Shown: positions 23,211 to 33,971 of the stretch, piece by piece
Layout: each line of letters starts with the position of its first letter
Numbering within the stretch: position 1 is the first letter of the stretch
Source of the DNA: Hypericum androsaemum
Lineage: Eukaryota > Streptophyta > Magnoliopsida > Malpighiales > Hypericaceae
DNA: 64,000 nucleotides
NCBI GenBank assembly: GCA_963995505.1
Contig: OZ023182.1
Coordinates: 5,634,707-5,698,706 of the forward strand
Direction: 5' to 3'
The notes under the pieces: model-generated
Database searches by the model: none
What the model saw: only the letters and a program-made list of their open reading frames with translations
What the model was told of the DNA's origin: nothing
Translations under genes and position numbers: made by a program

Positions 23211-24478
23211 ATAAGAGAAGGAAAAAAACATAAAAAAGTTAATGCGACATAGAATTTAGAAATAGAAGCGAAGAAGAAAAAAAACTAAAATGTCCCCTTA
23301 AACATACGGGCCATATCAACTGTTTGATGTGGGCCATGACACGTGGATGGCTGTCGATCGCTCGTGCACGAAACAAGGTCTTTTCCTATTTCCGTACCCA
23401 ATCCGCGTCGCTACAAGACGACCGTTATCCTGTTTTATTAAGCTCTCAATTAGGGTGAAAAGTCTCTGTCAGTCATATCCCAGACGGGGTAAATGTCAAT
23501 GCAATGTTTTGGATTTTACCGATTTCCACCAAGACGCAAGTTCTCAAACGGCCTATATGCATAAAAATCTTATTAAATTACTAGTTTGTGACCACGAAAT
23601 TTTATAATTTATAGAGATATTTATTAATCAATAAATAATTTATGATAGAAAAACGAAATTATATAAAGTCATTCTTAAGAATTATTATTATTATATTATT
23701 AATTTATTAAACGAATCTGTTTTGTAAAATGACCCAAGTAAAACCAGAACAAAATATCGTTATAGAAAGATTGTTAATTTACCAAATACGATAAGATTGA
23801 TTATATAGCCAGACGATTTTTTTTGTTACGAGTGGAGTACTATTGTGCTGGATTATATTTAAAAGTTATTCTTTCTACATTTCTATTGGCATACGACTTT
23901 TCTTTTACAATGGATAGGATTTAGGAAGCAACCAGGAGATGCGACTCCCCTTCTTTCTTTCTTTCTTTCTTTTTGGTGAGAAAAGACATGCGACTCTCCT
24001 GTGGGCCCATCGCAAGGACCGGGGCCAGAAAGATCCGTCCATAATTCCAAAAGATTTTCCCTCATCAAGAATCTAAAGGAAAAGACGGAAGAGGACTAAT
24101 CGAAAAAACGCCCAACTCCAAAAGCAGAGGGGTAAAACAGTAAAGAAAGGAGGCGCGAGGTTGGAAAAGTAAACGGGAGGAACTGTATTCTATTAGTCGT
24201 TTATGAAGAAACCGCGAAGCCGGGCGAACACTGGTCTTGAATCAACTATTTAGAAAATTATAATTTAACCAAAATATTTTTAGAAATTATAAGAACGTAA
24301 CCGTACTACTATATATTTACCAAATAAATACTTAGATTATTAAAAAAATTTGTTCAAACTTCAATCCAAGGCCTTATATATATTAAGGACCGGAGGAAGT
24401 CGTAGAGACGATAGACGCGAAACGGTGTAAATCTGAACTTGAAACGACAACGGGAGGGAAAGGAAGCAAGTGGCGATA
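23211..24478. other. Intergenic region upstream of the MAP kinase kinase gene
   Basis: Mostly AT-rich, with a (CTTT)n microsatellite at about 23950-23972. No gene was recognised. The last 150 bp should be the promoter and leader of the kinase gene. Confidence 0.5.
24374..24384 (+). promoter_or_regulatory. Candidate TATA box of the MAP kinase kinase gene
   Basis: TATATATATTA lies about 95-105 bp before the start codon, which leaves room for a leader of about 70 nt. The call is by motif and distance only. Confidence 0.5.
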
Positions 24479-27108
24479 ATGAAGAAAGCGGGGTTGAACC
24501 CTATCGCGAAGCTCAAGCTCAACCTTCCTCCTTCCGATGAAGTATCCTTCGCCAAGTTCTTGTAATCTCTTCTTCTCTCTCTCTAACTCCGTGTCGGTGG
24601 TAGTTTTGTAAATAATAAGAAGTGTAGGGAGTAACTTTTGGGAGTTGCAGGACCCAAAGCGGGACGTTTATGGACGGCGATCTGCTCGTCAACCGTGACG
24701 GCGTCCGGATTCGCTCCCAGACCGAGACGGAAGCCGTAAGGAATCTTATTTGCTTTCGATTGTGGTATTTTTCATTGTTTATTTTGAACCGGAACGGTTT
24801 ATTTATGGAGAAGCAAATGGAGCCTTAGTTTCTTACGGTGGGGAATGTTTGTGAAGGCGCCGCCGATTCAACCGTCGGAGGACAATCAGCTGAGTTTGGC
24901 GGATATAGACACGATCAAGGTCATTGGGAAGGGGAATGGCGGTATCGTCCAGCTGGTTCAGCACAAGTGGACCGGCCAGTTCTTCGCCTTAAAGGTACTA
25001 GAACAAGTGATCGGCTCGCATTTTTGGCCATTTCGCTCTCTTGCTCGTTCCATGTTTTTCGCGTCTTATGAGTCTTGAGTGCGCACTGGATGTGCATGGG
25101 GAGCGCTGGTAGCTGAATATTTTTGCATTTGCATGCGTGTGTTGCAATACTGATCCAATTGTTGATGAGGCGGAGGGGCAGAGGAAGCTTCCATGGTTGA
25201 ATTGAGCTCTTGTTTCGGCTCTATCCTTTTCGGATTCTCTGATTCAAGTCTTGTGGTTTCTGTGTCTGGATCCAAATTTTTATGAATGTTTAGGGCAGAT
25301 ATCTGTGGGCATGGAAGATCATGTGGACTGTATTAGATGTTTGCAAGACCATGGTATTATTTTGTTGCCATCTGGTTGTTGTACGGATCACAAGTCTCAT
25401 TGGGTCATTTTTCTCATGCGCGGTTTTCTGTTTGGAGCTTTTTGTTGATTTTTACTGCTGTGAAAATTTTCAAGGATTCATTTCTGGTTTGAACTTTTCT
25501 GTTGTTTCTTGTTCAGGTTATACAAATGAATATCCAGGAGTCTACTCGCAAGGCAATTGCTCAGGAACTAAAAATTAATCAATCTTCACAATGCCCGTAC
25601 GTTGTCATGTGTTATCAATCCTTTTATGACAATGGCGCAGTTTCAATTATTCTGGAGTACATGGATGGTGGATCTCTAGCAGACTTTCTGAGAAAAGTCA
25701 AAACGATTCGGGAACCGTATCTGGCTGCTATCTGCAAGCAGGTAAATACAACATGTAGAATATCGACTTGTGAGTTTATTTACCATTGCAGATAGCGAAT
25801 ACTTTTGCTATCCTCTGACTCATTTCCTTTTCATGCAGGTGCTCAAGGGTCTATGGTATCTTCATCACGAAAAACATATTATCCATAGGGACCTGAAGCC
25901 CTCTAATTTGTTGATAAATCACAGAGGAGATGTCAAGATAACTGATTTTGGAGTTAGCACAATAATGACAAGCACTTCTGGGCAAGCAAATACATTTGTT
26001 GGCACTTACAATTATATGTCCGTAAGTGAGCTGGATAGCTTTGGTTATCATTTCTAGAAGGAGTTATCATTTTTATTTCATTTATATTCAGGTTTCCGCA
26101 CCCTCATAGATTTTTGTTTTGCAGCCCGAGAGAATTAGTGGTGGAAATCATGGCTACAACTACAAGAGTGATATTTGGAGCTTGGGACTGGTCTTGCTAG
26201 AGTGTGCCACAGGGAAATTCCCATATACTCCCCCAGAGCAAGATGTGGGCTGGGTCAATGTCTTTGAGCTAATAGAAACAATTGTTGATCAGGCACCACC
26301 AAGTCCATCTCCTGATCAATTTTCACCGGAGTTCTGCTCCTTTATATCTTCATGGTGAATACTACTACATGCACAAGAGTAAATATGTTTTTCTTCAAAA
26401 GATCATAACAACCATGATTGGCTTGATTTTTTCTTTGTCAATCATTAAAGCAGTTCCTGGTCTCCTCTGCTCTACTTGATTTAAACGGTTTGGAAGAAGA
26501 AGAAAAAAATGATTTACATGCATAGGCCATATCTTCTTTGCTTTGCAGACTTTCAATGCTAAAATCATATTAAAAGAAAGTATTTTGATCACAACACTGT
26601 CAATCAGTCCACACCAATTGCATATGGTCAAAGTTCTTCGAAACTGATACTTTCTACTTGATGATTGATTGGGTGCTCGTAGTATGTCATACTTTTCATT
26701 GCAGAACTGAACAAGGCTATATTCGAAGTTTTATTGAGAGGAAGACAGATATCTTCTGTTTATAACATATTTTGTTTGGTGATATTATTCCTCGGGTGCG
26801 AGTCATAACGTCTCTTGTTAGCACCTAGTGCATTCTTCACCACCAAGTAGGCAAATTTCTGATTCCTGTTATGTGGTTATCGTTGTTTCAGTGTTCAAAA
26901 AGATCCCTGGAATAGACAGTCTGCACATGAGCTCATGGTGGGTTGATTCTTCTGTTGAGTTTGCCTGTAAGTTACTGGACATATAGATCTGATTGTTTGA
27001 TATCGCTCTAACTTGCAGACGCATCCATTCTTGAGCTTGTACGATAACTTGCATGTAGACCTCGCTTCATACTTCAAAAGCGCCGGCTCACCACTTGCTA
27101 CCTTCTGA
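24479..27108 (+). CDS. MKK2: MAP kinase kinase, group A (MKK1/MKK2 type)
   Basis: Eight exons: 24479-24561, 24651-24735, about 24857-24994, 25517-25741, 25839-26021, 26125-26354, 26892-26937, 27019-27108; about 359 residues. The third acceptor (GTGAAG) is weak and was chosen by phase. Landmarks in order: basic MAPK docking site (KLKLNL, residues 12-17), [12 protein letters not shown], glycine loop (GKGNGGIV), catalytic Lys in [19 protein letters not shown], activation segment TSGQANT (the S/T-X5-S/T spacing of plant MKKs) and SPERI. The end ([14 protein letters not shown]) matches the MKK1/MKK2 clade. It phosphorylates TEY-type MAP kinases such as MPK4/MPK6 in cold, salt and immune signalling. 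There is no NTF2 domain, so it is not MKK3. MKK1 and MKK2 are not separable here; the symbol marks the closest resemblance. Confidence 0.92.
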
Positions 27109-27504
27109 GGTTCCATCAAGTCCAACGACCCTTGTAGATTCCCTCTCTTGGGGTGCAGTCATTAAAATTCTCTGGATTTCTGTACGTGTTAAAGTGTTGT
27201 GTCCCATGCTGCTTTTGTCTCTGCTTTCGCAATGATTCCGGCAAAAAATAAAAAAATAAGGAATGCAGGTTTTGCGATGTCCTGTGAAGATATAAGCTAA
27301 AAAGAAAACTATGCAGAGAAGTTGTAATCTTTGTGCTCGAGCTCGAGACCCAATGCAAGGTGCTATCCATGTATGGAAATGCCAAGTTTATGAGAACAGC
27401 TCTGTTATAATAAAACCGGAACTCTGCTCATTAAGTTCGCCCATCTGAGTTGAGAAACATAGCTGTAGCAGCTAAGATGGTAAAACTGATCCGAATTATG
27501 AGTT
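27109..27504. other. Convergent 3' region between kinase and phosphatase
   Basis: 396 bp between the stop of the MAP kinase kinase (+) and the stop of the PP2C (-). Both 3' UTRs must fit in it and could overlap. It contains a purine-rich AAAAATAAAAAAATAAGG segment near 27245, possibly a polyadenylation region. Confidence 0.5.
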
Positions 27505-29321
27505 TTACTGCTGGATCTTAATTTTAAGTTTTCTGTGAGGCTTCAAGTCCACAACTATGACAGTGATGTTGTCTTGGCTTCCTCTTTGAAGAGCGGTCCG
27601 CGATAGGCACTCTGATGCAGCCTGGGCAGCTCGGGCTACTGCTTCTCCGCTTCCATCTGAGACGACATTGCCGTTCTTTCTGTGCCAGAGAAGTATCCGT
27701 TTCCTTGCAATGTCGCAGGCTTCTTCGCTCGTCATGACATCCCATAGACCATCACTTGCTATGATTAGGCATTCATCTCCTCTTGCTCGGTGAACGAGCC
27801 CGACTTCTGGGTCTGGGATCACCCATGGTTTCATGTACCGATTACCTGAGAACAATTATTTGAAGAGGAAGGGAGAAAATAAACCAAAATGACTCTATAA
27901 GAGCACAGCCCGTATCTGTACGCTCACTAACTGGAACTTACCCATGGCCCTTGACATTGCAAGCACACCGAATACACGAGATCCGTTCCAGTCTATGACA
28001 ATGCCTCCTGCAGCCTCTATCCTGGCATGTTCATCTTCTCTATCGGGCTGCAAGCACGTCGCAAGGTACAGCTAAAACAAGGTAAGGATCTCTGGTAACC
28101 ATGTCGAAACTAAGGTACTGCGAAAGGTTCCAACAACAAGACCAACCTTGTGGTCAATGGATAATGGCATAGCCACCTTTCCACGGCAGAGGACTGCTCG
28201 TGAATCCCCGCAGTTAGCTACTATGATGTGAGTTGAACAAACAATGACAACTACTGCAGTGGAACCAACAGTGTCGTCTCCCTCCCCATTTTCGGATGAT
28301 CCTCCAATTTCAGTGTCAACTCTTAGAAAACTGTTTGTTAAGACTTTCTTCCATTGTTCCTGCCAACTCTCCATCGGAATTCCACTGCAGGATCCAGCTT
28401 TTGCCAGTTCTATCTCCTCTGCCAAAGCCAAGTGCATACGCTCTCTGCAATAGTTAGCAACCTAAACAAACACACCCGTGATCGATCGGATGACATGAAA
28501 GCTATATAGATCAAATAGAAAAGAGACCGCGATGTTAAGTGTACCTGAGAGCCTCCATGTCCATCATATACACCAAAGAAATGGCCGGTAAAGCAATCTG
28601 AATCCCTGTTTACAGTACCATTCAAAACATGGTTATCCAAAATCGTCCGAGTAGGACTCTGCAACAATTTCGGGACGACCACAAAAGCGTCTTCCATCTC
28701 AGGTCTCCCACCACAGACAGATGTAACTCCCCAAAGTGCCAATCTATCCACTTGAACAACTTCATTACCGATCCGTGGCACACTTGATGTTGCACTCGCA
28801 GCAGACTTTGGATCAATCTCACAGCTCTGCTGCAATTTACCGTCTTGTTCGTGCGGGTTGGTCTTATCAATCATTTGCAGATCACTGCCAAGTTTTTCGC
28901 CGTCCAGGGGAATCGATGAGTTGCTGTAAGACACGGGATTAGGCTCCATAGCCGAAAATTTCTCACCGCAGACATAGCTATTGACACTGGTCACGGAATC
29001 AGAGAAGATGGTTTCAACTAGATTGCCATCTCCCTCACCTTCCCAATCCATATTTTCCACAAAACTCGAACTACCTTCATTTGCAATCGGAGACAGGGCT
29101 CCTCTTCTCCTACTTCCAATACCATCTTCATCATTTGCGCAAACAAGAGGAGGCCTAACGGACCTAGACCTACTCGTGGGGCTTGACGACGAAAAGGCTA
29201 CCCCATCTGATGTACATTTAAGTCCAGAAGCCTCCTTGTGAGACGTAGCTACTGGCAATTTGCTGCACGAAATACCTCTGATACTAAATGGAACCGTGAT
29301 CGGAGTCGGTATATCCTCCAT
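27505..29321 (-). CDS. Clade A protein phosphatase 2C (ABI1/ABI2/HAB1 type)
   Basis: Four exons: 29321-28545, 28461-28147, 28047-27942, 27845-27505; 512 residues, the usual clade A length. A variable N-terminal half of about 195 residues precedes the PPM domain: [73 protein letters not shown] and [14 protein letters not shown]. The Trp in IDWNG is the residue that inserts into the ABA receptor lock. Such enzymes dephosphorylate SnRK2 kinases and are inhibited by PYR/PYL receptors with abscisic acid. [20 protein letters not shown] and the C-terminus favour ABI1/ABI2; the length also suits HAB1. Odd: the [ST]RxxGD motif reads SRAMGN, with the Asn codon just after the exon 3/4 junction. The Asp ligands of the two-metal site ([16 protein letters not shown]) are intact. 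Confidence 0.9.
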
Positions 29322-31779
29322 TACATGGATTCCAACTATAATCCTATCCCTCCCCCCTGAAGCTCTTAAAGAAACCCGAAAAGGGAACTTTCCTTATGCT
29401 CCTAGCATCTCATCCAGAACAAAAGGCTTTTGTAATACAAGAAAAACAGTACCCCAAGCATATATATGACACAATGAGTTAAGAAGCCGCCATTCGAGCC
29501 TCGCTCAAGTGACAAAGAGTAGACAGTGAAGTGCGAATTCGAATTCGAACTCCACGACCATGTTCGAACCCTCAAAGGATATAATAGCTAAGATGCAGAT
29601 ATATACAGGGAAATGAATGTTTACATGATGAGGAACTTAATTGGAAGTGGAGGCCCTCCAAAAACCACACCTCAGAATAAAAAGCTATATGTTAAGATTG
29701 GCTATATGATTTTATTACGTCTTTTGGCAAGTATTGTCAAAACATGTAGGAGGATCCAAGATCTTCTAGCTAAGAAGCAAAACAAATATTTACTGTGGAA
29801 TGAAGTTTACATGAAAGATCTTCTTCTGACCAACTTTTGATTCTCTTGGACAGTGGGAGAGGTGCACTAAAGTAGAAAGGTGACAATTACATATTAGCAA
29901 GACCAACCAAGGAAATTTAACCACTATGGGGGGATTGCTCGGAAAGGGTTTGAACTAAATTGGTTGAGGTTTTCTAAAAAACTGGCAAACTTGTTTCAAG
30001 CTCTAGCGAGAATCTTCCATTGTTGGCCCGCCTTTAAGTTTAACCTGTTTCAAGCTCTAGGATATAATATATATAGACAGACTTACAGTGAGTGAGTGAG
30101 GTATGTGGCTTCCAGACACTGCAAAAGCACAGGGGCTTCATGGCGGAGATCAAGCCATGTCATTGACATTTCAGTTTCCCAAGAGTATTGTTACTCGTGG
30201 GGCGGTCAATTATCATCATTTATTTTCAATTTTTTAAAGAAAATTTGGAACACATCATCAAAAGAGTCACTATTAAATGAGATTAGAATTTGATAGTGGT
30301 TAATTCAGACTATTGGTCTCAGTTAAAAATAGAAAAGAGAAAGGCCTACTTCAACAAAAAATGTAATACAAGATGAAGAAACTATGTGCAATCCCATGCT
30401 TGTTTGGGAAATAGTGAGACATCAAAGCACAAAACCTAAAAGAGTGGTGAATTTGTTTATGAACGTGGAACGAAAAGTTCTACATACCCATTATTTTAAG
30501 ATTTTAGATTAGAATTTTTTTTTAAAGATACAGAGATTTTAACATAGTATCAGAACGAGTTGTTCTTGTGTCTATTGTTGTGCTCGCACAATCCCTCATT
30601 TCATTGCAAGTTTGTGAAGTCAAAACTCGTGCAAACTTCGACGCGATGTATCTCGTTTGAAGAGACATGTTAAGAGTTCACCATTATTTAGTGCAAGAGT
30701 GGTAAATTTATTTATATATGTAAGTTCCACGTAATCATTGTCTTAAAGTTTTGCGTTTGGATATAAAAATTTTAAAATGAGGCGATGCAATTGACCAAAG
30801 TTGGCACCAGAAAATATCCGGTAGATTGCCATGCAAAGGTGCCGCGTGGAAATATAATGCACCACAAAAATAATTTATAAAACTACAATGGCCTTGCATG
30901 AAATTTTTTTTAAACTTTTATAAAATTTTAAAAGTCCAAATGCACTAAATGTCTTGCACATATTTTAAGGTGGAAATGTGGTGTATATGTAAAGAGCTAG
31001 TAAATTGACGAACAGAAGCACAGAGAATAGGATAAGGTGCAATGAACATCGTCGGTATGGAAACCCTAACATTTTGTGCCCAAAATTCGTTCCCCCAGAA
31101 TTTGGCCTTTAAAGAAAACGAACAAAGAATTTCGTGCCCATAATAGTATTTGTCCTAAAATGGCAAGCAAACGCACCTACGCACCCTCTCTGTATCCAAC
31201 CGGCCTTTGGACAAAGAGACGGAGAGTGATTTTTAATGTATATAAACAAATTTATGTAATTAATAATATAATAATTTAAATATATTCTTTAAAATAAATC
31301 ATTAACAATATATTAATTTTAACAGACTAATGTTTGTACTGATTTTGTCAAGTTATAATATGAGAATCATGAGAAGAACAGCAACTGAACGAGATCATTA
31401 TATTATGATACTGGTTAGTTATTTCGTATCGAAACAAAACTTTAAAGTGACAAATTACAAATATTGTAAACAAAAGTTTCAATACGATAATCTCAACTGA
31501 AAAAGTGCAAACATATTTTTAGGTGCAGTCGCGATTTGGTTGCTTTTGAAAATATTATTCTAAGAGAAAAATGTATATTTTTGTGAGAAACGGAGCACCA
31601 ACTCTTTTAGACAAACTGAGCATTTTATCTCCTTGTTAAAAATTGGCTTTTAGTCAGTTCGATACTATTCATCCGACTCATGATTGAGTGTTCGCTTCAT
31701 TTAAAGACTAGTTCTATAATTTTGTACCTGGCATTTGTATTGAACTTTTTATTTCTAGTCGATTCCATAATGACAAATA
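29322..31779. other. Intergenic region upstream of the PP2C gene
   Basis: The first 200 bp should be the PP2C leader and promoter; a TATA-like CATATATATG lies near 29459-29468. Copies of a phrase around TTTTAAGATTTTAGATTAGAA (near 30490) and TAAAGTTTTGCGTTTGGAT (near 30750) suggest old repeat material. I saw no tight ACGTG cluster in the first kilobase. No gene was recognised. Confidence 0.45.
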
Positions 31780-32525
31780 TCATATTTGGCGAAACAGATT
31801 ATGAGCAAGTAGCAGATTGAGAGTAGATAGCAGAATGTGTTTGGTAAAATCAACTAGCAGATAGGAGATTCTATTTAGTAGATTATATATTTTAAGTTAA
31901 ATTAATTATTAATTTATAAATTAAGCTTAAATAAAATAGTCTAAATTAAAGTAGAAATAATTTAATATATTAATTATTTATATTCTAAATAAATATTTTG
32001 ATAAAGGACAAATGATTAACTTATTGGATATATTAATTTTTTATATTTGGTTGGAGATAAGAATAAGAATAATAAGACCATGTCAATATTTATTTCAATA
32101 TGTTAAAAGAACATTAAAATAATTTATTATAATTCTTATAATTACATTAAACTAAAAATAATTTGATCTCTTGATACATGCATTTGCAATTATTCTTGAT
32201 TTTGACTAGTTTCATATTGTCGATTAAGATCAATATCACCTAATTGATCAGGTAGCGTGAATAATATTATTAACTAATTCAAACTAATTTTTTTTATAAT
32301 TTCGTGAAGAATAAATATCATAATATTAAATAGTATTTAAGAGAAAATTACCAATATTTGTTTAGTAAAATAGAATCTTTAATTTTTCAAAGAATTAGTT
32401 AGCCAAATAAAATATTTATTAAAGTTAACAATCAAAATAAATTAGAAAAACGTAAACTATTTCTAAACTACTAGTAGATTACAATCTTAGTAGATTACAA
32501 TTTACTAGTTTCACCAAACACGTAG
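31780..32525. repeat. Possible MITE with short inverted ends
   Basis: The left end TATTTGGCGAAACAGATTA (about 31784) and the reverse complement of the right end (GTGTTTGGTGAAACTAGTAA, about 32521 inward) resemble each other, and the 740 bp between is very AT-rich with repeated AGTAGATTACAAT phrases. This form is typical of plant hAT-type MITEs. No target duplication was identified, so the limits are rough. Confidence 0.4.
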
Positions 32526-32702
32526 AATCCAAAAATATCCCAAAACTACGGGCCCGGATTGGGTACATGAGGCCCAATTCCGTACCCGTCCGGGAAAGGG
32601 CACGCTTGTCATTTGCGCGGGCCACATTTGAAGAGAGATGGAGAGTTGAAGTGAGGGACACGCGCTCGTGCCTTCGATTGAAGAGAGGAGACCACATTTT
32701 TT

Positions 32703-33971
32703 TATCTTGTCTTATTCGTATATTATACTATAACAAATCAAACTGATATATTATTTAATTTTTTATTATAAATATTAATCATTTTAATATAACATAACAT
32801 GTTATGCCATTTATCATAATCGTGCGTGCCACTTTACGTAATTGGGCATGTCATTTTATCATAATCGGACCTGCTATTTGATTAATTATTTAATTTATTA
32901 TAAATTTTATTAAATATTAATCAGGTATGCTATTTAAACATAACATGTTATGCCATTTATCATAATCGTGCGTGCCACTTTACGTAATTGGGCATGTCAT
33001 TTTTATCATAATTGGACCTGCCATTTGATTAATTATTTAATTTATTATAAATTTTATTAAATATTAATCAGGTATGCTATTTAAACATAACCGGGTCTGC
33101 CATTTTAATATAACAGGGCATGCCATTTAGATATAACAGAGCCTGCCATTTAATTTATTATAAATTTTATCAAATATTTAACAGATATGTCATTATATCA
33201 TAACCGGGCATGCCAATTTATCGAACCTGTGCATGCCATTTTTTTATAACCAGTCATGCTATTTTTTTATAACCGGGCATGTCATCTGACATAATCGAGC
33301 ATGTCATTTGACAAACACCTTCTAGTCGCTTGGTACTCGATTGATTCTTGACTTCAAATAAATTTTCGACATCCTTACACTCCGAATTGGGAGAAGTCAT
33401 AAACTTCAAAGTTGTAGATATATGTCTCAACTTCGTACACCAACTTGAATCACCTCAATCGGACTCCGGAGCAGAAGTTGTGGCTCCCCAACCGAAATCT
33501 GTCGATCACAACTCGGTCGACTCTTGACTTCAAACGTATTATCGACATTCTTACACTCCGAATTTGGACAAGTCATAAACTTCAAATTTGTAGATATACG
33601 TCTCAGCTTCGCACAGCAATTTGAATCACCTCAATCAGACTCTAGAGTAAGAAGTTTTGGTTCCCCAGCCGAAACCTGCCGACCGCTTCTCACTGTCATT
33701 CCTTCTTCACAAACGAACTCCGGCCTGCTCCTCGTCAGTGTCGGAGTGGTGGTCGGCGTCGTGCTCGTGGCAACGTCGTCGGCGTCAAATTTGGAACCAT
33801 GAATTTTTAATTAGGGTTGGGTCTTGGGAGAGAGAGAATGAGGGAGAAAGGAGAAAGGCAGAGAAAACAAAACGAGAATGAGGAAGGAGGAGAGAGAAGA
33901 AAGGAGGAAAAAGGGAGAGAAGCGCTAAAAGACAAAATACTCCTAGATAATTACAACCGTCAGATCTCTGA
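32703..33971 (+). repeat. Unclassified repeat family, copy C (longest)
   Basis: Same order as copy B: the terminal block GTCTTATTCGTATATTATAC, a long minisatellite of TAACCGGGCATGCCATTT type (about 32790-33320), two units with period 176 bp (phrase starts near 33343 and 33519), the segment with the shared small ORF (33524-33802), a purine-rich tract, and the end TACAACCGTCAGATCTCTGA (33952-33971), which matches the inverted left end of copy A. Within the minisatellite a block of 146-147 bp is duplicated in tandem (32793-32938 and 32939-33085). Confidence 0.72.
33524..33802 (+). other. Small ORF in repeat copy C
   Basis: A 92-residue frame, the counterpart of the 86-residue frame in copy A. 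Shared phrases are ESPQS, LLTV, SGLLL, VVVG and LVATSSA. It overlaps one 177-bp unit and continues into unique sequence with a hydrophobic end (LLLVSVGVVVGVVLVATS). I recognise no known domain; it may or may not be translated. Confidence 0.3.

Noticed and set aside
27505..29321. PP2C called a catalytically dead pseudogene because of the SRAMGN change
   Set aside because: All exons are intact and in phase and the Asp residues of the two-metal site are present, so it is kept as a gene with an unusual residue.
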